From Lamellibrachia columna (Eukaryota > Annelida > Polychaeta > Sabellida > Siboglinidae), in the NCBI GenBank assembly GCA_963662155.1, contig OY759274.1:43322386-43386385 (forward strand): DNA of 64,000 bases, given 5' to 3'. Below, one piece after another: positions 11,701 through 24,100 of this stretch. Position 1 is the first letter of the stretch; each line of letters opens with the position of its first letter. The notes below the pieces were generated by a model. The model did not search any database, was not told where the DNA came from, and saw nothing but the letters and a program-made list of their open reading frames with translations. Position numbers and translations under genes: made by a program.

Positions 11701-14700
11701 CGAAAAAGCAGCAGAAGAGCCAATCACAGAAGATTTCTTTCTACCATTGCCCAGATAAGGAATTATAATAAAATGCCCAGAATGGGAAAAAATTCAGCAT
11801 GAATTTGTTTATATAATCACAAATCCTCACCAATTACACAAGATTATGATCGATTAATTGATCGGAAGAACGAATCATCAGCAAAATTGATTAATCAGAA
11901 CATCACTACTAATGATACGTCACAAATTACCATAAACTGACCCAGTCAAATTGTCACAAATTCCACCAGTTCCCCTGCATGGTGTTCTGACTAATATCAA
12001 GTGTCGTGTCAAAATATATTGTCATTAAACCAGGTGCCAAGACTGTGAGAGAAAAATAAACAGAGTTGGTGACATAATAATGAAGATGTGGTGGCATGTG
12101 TCGAATGTGTGAGCGATGTTTATGCGTATCTTCTCAATACCCATATTAGTATTCAAACTGACCTGAAATAACTTGAGAACTGACCTTCTTCAGAGTGTCG
12201 CACTCACTGGTCTTCTGTTCGAGACGTTCCTGGAGCACTCCGAGTCGTTCAATCTCCACCTCCTGGAACTGCAGCCTCTCTTTGAGCTCGGGGTCATTCG
12301 CACTGGCTCCCGGTGCCAAGTCGCATGTTTTCAGTTGCTTGAGCAGGAACAAGACCTGAGTGGATTGCACACATATTAGTCTAAAAATAACATGTCATAA
12401 TTTCTTTGTGTAATTTCCATTTTGAAACACATTTTTATTCCAGCATTATTTTGCTGGATATATTTATCTTTTCCCCAAGAAAAGTTCCATGGGAAAGATG
12501 TTTTAGGAGATCTGCTTGCACACAACCTACACATGCATGATATCCCTTCAATTTACACATGACCATGTGAAATTGTTCTGCCTTATTTTTACCAGATCCG
12601 GTCAAAATTTCTACAAAATAGGGCAAAAGTAGTGAGCTCTTGCTCTTTATGCTGTAACATAAAGAAACTTTTACAAGTTACCCGATCCCACGATCAGAGT
12701 AAATTTTTCGATGATTTCAATAAAAGCATGTACTTGTTTATTAAACCGGCTGTGCATATTAATTAAACTATTCATACTACAGATTTGAACATCAGTGAAT
12801 CCAATGATTTGCGATGAGCTAAATTAGTTGAGGAGGGAGTTTTAATGTCTCGGAGTGACGAGGGTGGGAGTGACGAGGATGGGAGTGAGGAATAATTCAC
12901 TGACCTTCTTCTCGTAATCCTGCCTGAGACAGGTGACCTCGTTGTCGTGGGTGCGCCTCATGTCACTGATGGAGGCGTTGACCTCCTCACCCTGGTCCAC
13001 AGCCTCCCTGTAGGCGTCTCTCACTCGCTCCAACTCACTCAGCTTGAGGCTGAAGTCCATCTTCGCCTCCACCGCCTGCGACACAAACGGCTCAGTTCTT
13101 ATACATCGCTGTATTCAGGTTAATTACATTATATCAATTCTAATTGCAAGCACACACCAATTTCACATACCAAGTCCACCTAAAAATTACCAATTCCATA
13201 TCGTAACAACAGTTTGTGAACAGAACAACCATAGACGTACTCAACACCAAAACAAACATCTATTTTACAGCAGCTTTATTAAATTTCTTCATATTATGGT
13301 ACACAATGACAAACAAATCTGATATAAACAACATATTATATATATATATATTATTGATTATTTGTAGTGAATAATTTGAGTTAAAAAGTTACATGATGTA
13401 ACTACAAACACCAATAAAATTTTCATCAATTCCTTTTAAAACAAAACACCAGTTCCAATTGCGGATTTGGAATGAACGTTACAATTCTGGCTGCATGCGC
13501 TCCCTGGGACCATTCAAGGTGCTTTACACTTCACCCCCCAGCAGACTTGTTCATTCCAATGCCATTGCGACTTCTAATCGGGAAGCATTCAGCCATGATG
13601 CAATTATTGTACAAAGACTTTGTTCACATATATCTATTTATACAGCAGAGTAAACTGGAGCAACGTGGAGTGAATGAAATTGCTCAAGGTTTGAAACAGC
13701 AGCAACAGGATTCAAACTTAGGTCCTCTTGAATAAAAGTCCAATGTTCTAACCTCTGAGCTTACCGTAACTCCCTGTTTACAAACAATTTGACTGTCAAG
13801 TAAATGAATCAACAAACCTGTGAGCAACAGAGAAGAGACTACTAACACACCACAAGAGTTGACAGGGTGTGTGTGGCTTTGGTCTGCTAAGATTTAAAAC
13901 ATTTTTAGGAACAATACAATACAGTTTAAGACCTTTTTCCATGACAAATTCCAAACAAAATAACAAAGATTTTTTTTTTCAAATCCTCAAGTCATTTATT
14001 TATTTAGTTATCAAACTGTATCAATTGATTAAAGAAGCATACGACTTAGTGATATGCTATCATTCCACCTGGCTTTGATGAATTATGGCCAAGGGCTTAG
14101 TTTGGGGAAATAAAATTCAAGACCTTTAAAATCTCCCATTTTTTCTAGCCCTAAAACTGCAAGATCCAATTTAACACCTTTTAAGACTGTACACACAGCC
14201 TCGTTGGGCGTAGTTAATGACACCCACCACACTGAGGAGCCACTTGAGTCCGCACTTCGCCTCAACCATCGTGTGCACGTTGTCCCACCGAGACTTCGCC
14301 TTCTCTTCTGTAACCACGAACACAATACTGCCATGAGGGTCCTGCTGGCAGCCACAATCCAGCTGTCTAGTGTCCAGATGAGCTATCAGCACTTCTATAT
14401 TTAGCACTCTTATTAAACCGATTGTACATGTAACTATTCACTCTACAGATTTCAACACCAATGAACCTGATTCTTGTTGGGCTAAATCAACTGAGGAGGG
14501 AATCTTTAGTAGGACATCATTCATGTTACAGAGACATTTACAACTTACTCACTTTTTGTTGATTTGTTTGACCAGATTGCTGGCAGCAAAGCATAAATCA
14601 AGTTGCAACCTGACAATGCATCTACAAGTCACATCGGTTTGCCTGATGCTTGGTTACACATTTACCCCCTGTGTGTGAACTTTTACTTCCCCTGGCATAG

Positions 14701-17700
14701 ACACCAGGTAGAAGGGAACAACAGCTTTTAGTGTCTATTCCAAAAGACACGGGCAAAGTGGGGTGAACGAAATTGTCCAAGTTTCAAAATGTAGACATAG
14801 GCAAAGTGGTTGAGTGAACCTCTCCACAATAACAAACCCTCTCGGACCCCCACATACCCTGGTCAGCGTCCATCAACTTCTGCTGCAGCTCTGAGATTTG
14901 CACACTCCTGCAAACATAGACATATCAACACTTGTTCTCTCGGTGATAACATCAAGGATGAGTAAACATAATTAATATATTGTGTCATAACTTAATAACA
15001 TAATGTCAACTACACTAAAGCAAACAGCTTTCGCATGGACTGTGATGATCACAAAGAACACCCATTTACCTGAGAGCAGCTTTGAGGTTGGCAATAGGTA
15101 ACAACTGAAATTAATGGCTGATAGCGTGGTGCCCACAGAAACACTTTTCAGTAAAATTTTACAACACATTCTGACTGTGTCAGTCAATGCAGAGTTAACA
15201 CAGAGTGGGAGAGAAAACTAGAATAGTTAAAATAATTCAATCACTGTCTATATCCAGGTACTCATTTATACAGCTCAGTGAACTGAAGCAACATGAACAT
15301 TTGGTCATTGATTGGATACTTAAGGATTACTAATGAATCGGCACAACGATTCTTGCCTACGCCGCTATATGTATAACTGCCGTATGTTGTCTCCCGTACA
15401 GAAATGGTCATCAAAATTGCTCAAGCTTTGAAATGGCAGCAACAGTGCTACCGTGGCATACATGTGTCATAACTGACCTCAATTCAACCTCTTGCTCGAG
15501 TCGTGTCATCTCGTCTCTCAGCTCCTGGTGACTCGCATCAGCGTCATGTGTTGAACTGTCGTTGAGAAGGCTTTTCTGAAGAGAAATGGCAGAGTGACAT
15601 ATATAGCCAACTGCTGGTAGGTGGTGACTGTGAAGAAATTATGCAATGATTTGATTATGGTTGTGTGGAGAAAGCAATGCAGAAAACAACAATTTAACCA
15701 GTATTAACATGACCAGAGAAAAAGCATTAATGGCCATCAAAGATAGAATGATGGATTTATGACTTGATAGATGCATGCTTTATTGATGAATAAAAGCGAT
15801 TTAAATGTATGTAATTGTTATAAAAGTGAACTTTACTCATAGTAAACATACAAAGGCATCAGAATACGGTGGAAACAGTTTGAGTAATTAAAAATTGAAG
15901 ATGTAGCGTCTTCCTTTACCTTGGAAGGAGGATCGAGTGAGAGCTTCGACTCGCAGTCTCTAAGTTGTTTATTGAGCTCCTTGCGATCACTGATCACCTC
16001 CTGTAGGTGGCGCTTTGCCTCCGCAATGCTCACTAAAACCTCGAGCTCCTGACTCAGCCATTTCTGTACGGGAGACAACGTACGGCAGAATACAGTTATA
16101 CATATAGCAGCGTAGGCAAGAATCGTTGTGCCGGTTCATTCGTAATCCTTGAGTATCTAATCAACGAACGTTGGTGCGATTTGCTCGTCTAGGTATGTGA
16201 CCATCACATCATATAAAATGATCTGTGATCAGATAATATGTGCATCCTGACTATTAGTGTGAGCATTTTCTTCTCGGAATGTGTATTCATTGTACGATAA
16301 GCATAAGTTTTCTTCCACTAAAACAACCTTTTTAGAGAACATGATGCCACTTACACGGATGCGTGCTCCGATGCCAGACATGTCCTTCTTCGCGAGTCTG
16401 TCACGCCTCTCATCAGCAGCAAGCCTCTGCAGTGCCAAAGCATCCTTCAACCGCTTGTTGGCCAAAGTTGCCTGGAAACACACACACAGTGAAAATACAC
16501 ACAACCAAAGTGAAAGTTTTTATTTCACGACACACTACTGATATCATCCAGAACAAATGTAAATAGCACGTGTACATAGGGCACAGTACCAGTTAAGTGG
16601 TCACCTCGACACAATATCCAAACAGGTCTCTGTCAACAAACTAGCCATAGCTATCCAGACATTCACGGTGATAAAAGCTCGACTTATCTGTCAAGTATTC
16701 AGCCACACACCAATTACTGACCAAAAGGGATTCTGAAGTCTAAATCTGAACAATATTGTTATGTGGTTTTGTCAGGTGTGTTGTTAGAAAATCTATAAAT
16801 ATATCTAATGTAGAGCCAAGTGTATGGAGCACTGACTAGTGCCAAGTGTATGGAGCACTGCCAGGTATATGGAGCACTGACTAGTGCCAAGTGTATGGAG
16901 CACTGCCAGGTGTATGGAGCACTGACCTCCTCTGCCTTCCGTCGCATCACGACCTGCTGACGTTCATGACGCAACTCCAGCTTTGTCATTTCCACCTGAC
17001 GCTTGCGGTCCTGCCAAGAAAACAAGGGTACAGTCTCTGATGTGCATCACATTTATTTATGAACTGTTATGCTTGCAAGAGAGAGAGTGAGCAAGAGAGT
17101 GAGCGATAATGAGAGATGCATTGTGGGATTGTCGTAGTTACTGAACTGACCTTGGCCTTGAGTTGGGCCACCTCCTTCTCCTTGGTCAGCTTCCACCGGC
17201 GGAAGTTGTCCGAATCATCCTTCATCTGATTCATCAACTTGACACGTTGCCGCTTCATCGCCTGACAGACAGACAGGGAGAGGTGACAGCGACTGACAGG
17301 GCAGACAACCCAGTGACAACAACACCAGCCTCAATGCTGACCTCGGTTCAAACCCTTCTTACTGCTGCTACAAACTAGTGTAAGGATCACGACTTTGGTT
17401 CAGTCTGCTATGGAAAAGAAAACCTGGCATTACATCCAGGGAATGTAAAACAGGGATTCACGTTTGAAAAGAACAGGCAAGCGACAAATCGCTCGCCTAA
17501 ATTAATTGAGGCTGGCAATTTGTTAGTTTTTTTACTGTGTGGTGGCGCCACCATTTCCCATTCGGATTCTGTTGTTGTCGCCATGAAATTTTAATTAGTA
17601 CTTTTTGGTGCTATGACTTTTGTACAATGAAATAAATGTTTATTTTAGTAAACCCCACACATTGCAATTGAAACGGTTTTAAATTGCAACATGTCATCGA

Positions 17701-20700
17701 TCATCGTAGGCACAGCTTAGGCAAGCCCAGTGCCGTGGCAGTGTGCTGTGCGCGTGCCGTGGCGACTTCGTGTGCGACTTGGCTTAGCCAGGTGGTTTGA
17801 AAATTGCAATTCATAAATATGCTTTGTATAAGAATCAGATGTATAGTCATAAATGCAGCTTAGTAGGCAACACCAAAATAAACCGAGGTAAAATGGCATG
17901 TACCGGAGATGTGCGTCGTGAATTTATGGGTTCAGAGCCGTTGAAAGACGAAGTGGAACAATTATATAAATTTTCGTTTTCAATTTTTACACTCCATATC
18001 AACTCATATGCGAGTTCGGTAGCTCAGATCCAGGTTATTATTTTCGATTCCCATTAGAGTGTAGTCGGTCAATCAGATCGTACCGAAATATCTATTCCAT
18101 AACTGTACATGTATTTTATTCATTATACAACAGTATGTTACATTTAAACATAATACACAAGTCGACGCTAGTTCACTCATTTGATAACTTTTTATAAACC
18201 GCGGCCAGCACATTGTGGCTTCGATGGCGTTCTTGCAATCTTGGTGCAGCGGGCTGCGATCGCCATCCCCAGTAACGGATGATGTGTGAACTCCGAATAT
18301 TGGAGCCCGAACACTGCGTTATAAAGAGGGTAGACTTTCCAAGTGAATCTAATACTCAAGAAGTTCCTTGTCAAGATTAACAGTTGCAGGCAGCAAGCGA
18401 TTTTAGCAATTGACGCTAGCAATAAATCACTCCCTAGATTATTGAATTGTGCGATCGATAGGGAACGAGAGCGATCGCTCGCCTCAAACGTGATGCCCTT
18501 GTAAAACTCAACCACCTCGAGCCAAGAAAAAAATCATGTCTGTGAAGTAAACCAATATATTAAAATATTCATGTACCCATGAGAACCCTACTGCTGTACA
18601 GAAGTTGCCACCAATAATGTATTGAGAGCATCCGCACTTTCATGACACCAACCTGGATCTCCTGGTTGAGTTTCTCGCAATGTTTCACTGAAATTTCCTT
18701 CACTTTGAGCATCTTGCCCTGCTCCAAGATTTTCCTCTTCAGCTCGGTTATCTGACCTCCCAACTCCTGCAGTCTCTTCCGCCTCTGTTCACTGACTCTA
18801 CAACACGGGAGAGGGGGTAACTGTTCACTGACTCTACAACACGGGAGAGGGGGTAACTGTTCACTGACTCTACAACATGGCAAGGGGTAACTGTTCACTG
18901 ACTCTACAACATGGCAAGGGGTGACCGGTTACTGACTGTGCAACACTGGCAGGGGTGACTGGTCAATGACTATAACACGGGCAGGGGTGACTGGTCAATG
19001 ACTTTACAACACAGGCAGGGGGTGACTGGTCAATGACTATAACACGGGCAGGGGTGACTGGTCAATGACTTTACAACACAGGCAGGGGGTGACTGGTCAA
19101 TGACTATAACACGGGCAGGGGTGACTGGTCAATGACTTTACAACACAGGCAGGGGGTGACTGGTCAATGACTGTAACACGGGCAGGGGTGACTGGTCAAT
19201 GACTTTACAACACAGGCAGGGGGTGACTGGTCAATGACTATAACACGGGCAGGGGTGACTGGTCACTGACTTTACAACACAGGCAGGGGTGACTGGTCAA
19301 TGACTTTACAACACAGGCAGGGGGTGACTGGTGAATGACTATAACACGGGCAGGGGTGACTGGTCAATGACTATAACACGGGCAGGGGTGACTGGTGAAT
19401 GACTTTACAACACAGGCAGGGGGTGACTGGTGAATGACTTTACAACACAGGCAGGGGTGACTGGTGAATGACTTTACAACACAGGCAGGGGGTGACTGGT
19501 CAATGACTATAACACGGGCAGGGGTGACTGGTGAATGACTTTATAACACAGGCAGGGGGTGACTGGTCAATGACTATAACACGGGCAGGGGTGACTGGTG
19601 AATGACTTTACAACACAGGCAGGGGGTGACTGGTCAATGACTTTACAACACAGGCAGGGGTGACTGGTGAATGACTTTACAACACAGGCAGGTGGTGACT
19701 GGTGAATGACTATAACACGGGCAGGGGTGACTGGTGAATGACTTTACAACACAGGCAGGGGGTGACTAGTGAATGACTATAACACGGGCAGGGGTGACTG
19801 GTGAATGACTTTACAACACGGGCAGGGGTGACTGGTCAATGACTTTACAACACAGGCAGGGGTGACTGGTCAATGACTTTACAACACGGGCAGGGGTGAC
19901 TGGTCAATAACTTTACAACACAGGCAGGGGTGACTGGTCAATGACTATAACACGGGCAGGGGTGACTGGTCAATGACTTTACAACACAGGCAGGGGGTGA
20001 CTGGTGATTGACCATAACACATGCAGGGGTGACTGGTCAATGACTATAACACGGGCAGGGGTGACTGGTGAATGACTTTACAACACAGGCAAGGGGTGAT
20101 TGGTCAATGACTTTACAACACAGGCAGGGGTGACTGGTGAATGACTTTACAACACAGGCAGGGGGGTGACTGGTCAATGACTTTACAACACAGGCAGGGG
20201 TGACTGGTGAATGACTTTACAACACAGGCAGGGGTGACTGGTGAATGACTTTACAACACAGGCAGGGGTGACTGGTGAATGACTTTACAACACAGGCAGG
20301 GGTGACTGGTGAATGACTTTACAACACAGGCAGGGGTGACTGGTGAATGACTTTACAACACAGGCAGGGGTGACTGGTGAATGACTTTACAACACAGGCA
20401 GGGGTGACTGGTCAATGACTTTACAACACAGGCAGGGGTGACTGGTCAATGACTTTACAACACAGGCAGGGGTGACTGGTGAATGACTTTACAACACAGG
20501 CAGGGGTGACTGGTGAATGACTTTACAACACGGGCAGGGGGTGACTGGTGAATGACTTTACAACACAGGCAGGGGGTGACTGGTCTGGACTCATCATTCA
20601 TCATTGCCTGCACAAACATCACCTCATGAACAATTATAATTTGATTATCAATTACTTACAATGTGATAACTCTGCTGTATGTATGTTGGTTTCTACTGTA

Positions 20701-21155
20701 AATAGTTTGCACATCATTCTTATTAATAGTAGACTCTCGCTATAAGGACTCCCAATGTAAGAAACAACCTCTTAACCTGAACATCTTTGAAATCCTGTTC
20801 CGCCTCACTGTTTATCATAAATGACCTCCACATGAAAGGAACAATAGTAGAAAACAGTAGGAACAACCGCTTATATGGAACAAATTTAAAGCAATTTGTT
20901 GGGATAACTAAAGCTGAAGAAATATTACAGTTGGCAGAGATGAGATGATTAATTTATTTGACCAAAAACATACGGACAATAATATCGAATACAAATCAGG
21001 AAATTAAAGTTGACAGCGGAAAAAAAAAAAGTCAATTAAACAAATGTTTCATCAGGGAGACCGTCACTAAGACCAGCCTGGTCTCTATCGTGAGGTCACC
21101 CTTGCACAAATTAAATAGTTTTAGAATTATTCATACAAATATGAATACATACTTA

Positions 21156-21195
<40 letters not shown>

Positions 21196-24100
21196 AAATA
21201 TATAACTATATAATAAAACATATAATATACATACATGTGTTTACATACACTTTTCTATACATATAAGTATGGTTATTGTCAAGAAAAAAACTATCAGCTG
21301 GGTTTATATATATATAATCTCGTTTGACAGTGACCATCCGGGAACTAATATGCATAATAACCGGGAACTAATATATATATATATATAAAATAACTTACTG
21401 AAACTAAATATTGCACAATTGTCATTTCTAATGTGCGAAATAAAGATTTTATTAATATACAAGTCATGTGCCTTCACTCTATCTATCACTAGCCAAGAAT
21501 ATTTGAATCACTCTGCCATACGAATTTCGATCATCGAAGAGAACACATGCTCTGATTTCACACTAGTTCTTTTGCCACCCATTTCCCCTCCCTCTGCCTT
21601 GGCGGGGCCTGTACAGTGACATCCCACATTGCAAACTGACATTCATAATTAAGAATTGTAATTGATGATACTATTATTACCATCAACCCTATTGCACTAG
21701 ATGATTATTATAAAAGGGAGTGTTGACGTGTCAGTGAATCTTATGTGAATGCATGTACACAGTGTGAATAGTAAACAGCACAATATTGTCACAAGAATTG
21801 TATTAGTTATGTACGTTAAACTTTAGTTTAACATTTATTAGAGCTAGTTTCAACTTCAGTATTTGTATTTCACGCATTACATTGCATCCATTTTCTTGTA
21901 ATACACATTCTATCCCAGCTCGGCTTACCATTGTATCTCGCACAAAAAAGAATTTTGATTAAATCAATTGTTGAATTTCAAAACCAAGCACTTGGTTTGG
22001 CAAAACAACTAGTCGACTATCAGTCTGTTGAATGAGGGCGTGTGCACTTTGTGGTACATGATGTACGCTTATGTGACAGATGATAACTGAGGCACAGAAG
22101 ACATACTTAGACAGGGCAGGGTTAGACTTGGTGACATTGAGGGCAGACACGAGTTCGTCCTTCTCCTTGTGAAGGTGATGTACCTCGCTCTCCAGCTCCT
22201 TCATTGTCTTCTGTAACAGAGACACAACTCTCACATAGTCTGCCTTGGCCTATAAGGATTGCTCAATTTGTGGCTTAAAAGTAAGTAAAATAACATTGGT
22301 ATTAGTGCGACCAGGTAGGATATAAGACATTTGCATATATTTATAAATGCACTGCTGATAACAGTAAACCATCACTGACTAACAGGTGTAAACCATCACT
22401 GACTAACAGGTGTAAACCATCACTAACTAACAGGTGTAAACCTTCACTGACTAACAGGTGTAAACCATCACTAACAGGCGTGTTGGCTTCTTTCACATGT
22501 TATGACCCTCACATCATTCCACTTTTGATCTCTCATTATGTGTCAGCCCTATATAATAATAATGATGATGTCTTATATAGCACCAGTATCCATCTAGACA
22601 AGGCACTCATGGCATTTCATTATGAGAGCTAGTTTTGGCAGAAGCTAATTGAGCGCCCACCCACAATGGGTGCAGTGTGTGTACGTGAGTGAACAAAAGG
22701 GCACACATTTACCTCCTTTGTGGGATCTTTTACTTCCCCTAGCATAGACACCAGGTAGAAGGACCAACAGCTTTTAGTATCTCTTCCAAAAGACACAGGC
22801 AACGTGTGGCGAAAAAAATAGTCCAAGCTTTGAAACAGCAGCAAGTGGCGTTGAACCCAAGTTTTCTCGAATGACAGTCCGGAGTCTAACCACTGTGTCA
22901 TCGTGCCCCTCATGATTTGTTGACACTGACACTAACCTCATATTGTTCCCTCATTGTGTTCATCTGGTCGTCATTCTGCAGCATCTGACTGGCGAGTTTC
23001 TCCTTCTTCTCCAACATCTCATTCAGCCCCTGCAGTTCTCGCGACAACTTCGCCTGCCTTAGGGCGTGGTCCTGCAGTGCCGAGTCTGGGGTGCCCTCTG
23101 GTGAGTGCGGTGTATCACTGCTACCCCCTGGTGTGGTGGCAGCACTGTGTTGTAGCTCCTCCTCGAGAATGTCGGACAAGACGACGTCATTCTGTTTCTG
23201 TTGGAATGAAAATGTTTCACTCAAAAAGTGTTGGTAAAAAGATGCAGTGAACCTTAATTGTTTGCTGTATTAAAAAAATCACAGATCAAGTCATTTTGTG
23301 ATCTTACAAAATAGTTTAACCCTTTAGACCACATGATGTTTTAATGAAATGCATTCCAAACCACAGCACAAATTCAGCAAATTATGTTTGCACCTAGAAA
23401 AATGAATTTCCCATAAGATGTCTATATATACATATATTAATGAAATATTTTATAAGTTCATATTTTATTTCCATCTCCTCCTCATCACACGCTGTCTACT
23501 AACCCCAATGTCTTCCATCTCTTCCCATCACATGCTGTCCACTAACCCCAATGTCTTCCATCTCTTCCCATCACACGCTGTCCACTAACCCCAATGTCTT
23601 CCATCTCTTCCCATCACATGCTGTCCACTAACCACAATGTCTTCCATCTCTTCCCATCACACGCTGTCTACTAACCCCAATGTCTTCCATCTCTTCCCAT
23701 CACACGCTGTCTACTAACCCCAATGTCTTCCATCTCTTCCCATCACATGCTGTCCACTAACCCCAATGTCTTCCATCTCTTCCCATCACACGCTGTCCAC
23801 TAACCCCAATGTCTTCCATCTCCTCCCATCACACGCTGTCTACTAACCACAATGTCTTCCATCTCTTCCCATCACACACTATTCACTAACCCCAATGTCT
23901 TACATCTCTTCCCATCACACGCTGTCCACTAACCCCAATGTCTTCCATCTCCTCCCATCACACGCTGTCTACTAACCACAATGTCTTCCATCTCTTCCCA
24001 TCACATGCTGTCCACTAACCCCAATGTCTTCCATCTCTTCCCATCACACGCTGTCCACTAACCCCAATGTCTTCCATCTCCTCCCATCACACGCTGTCTA

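Noticed and set aside
17893..18057. Small gene starting [11 protein letters not shown]
   Set aside because: Lies inside the hAT-like element without recognisable domain; kept only as part of that element.
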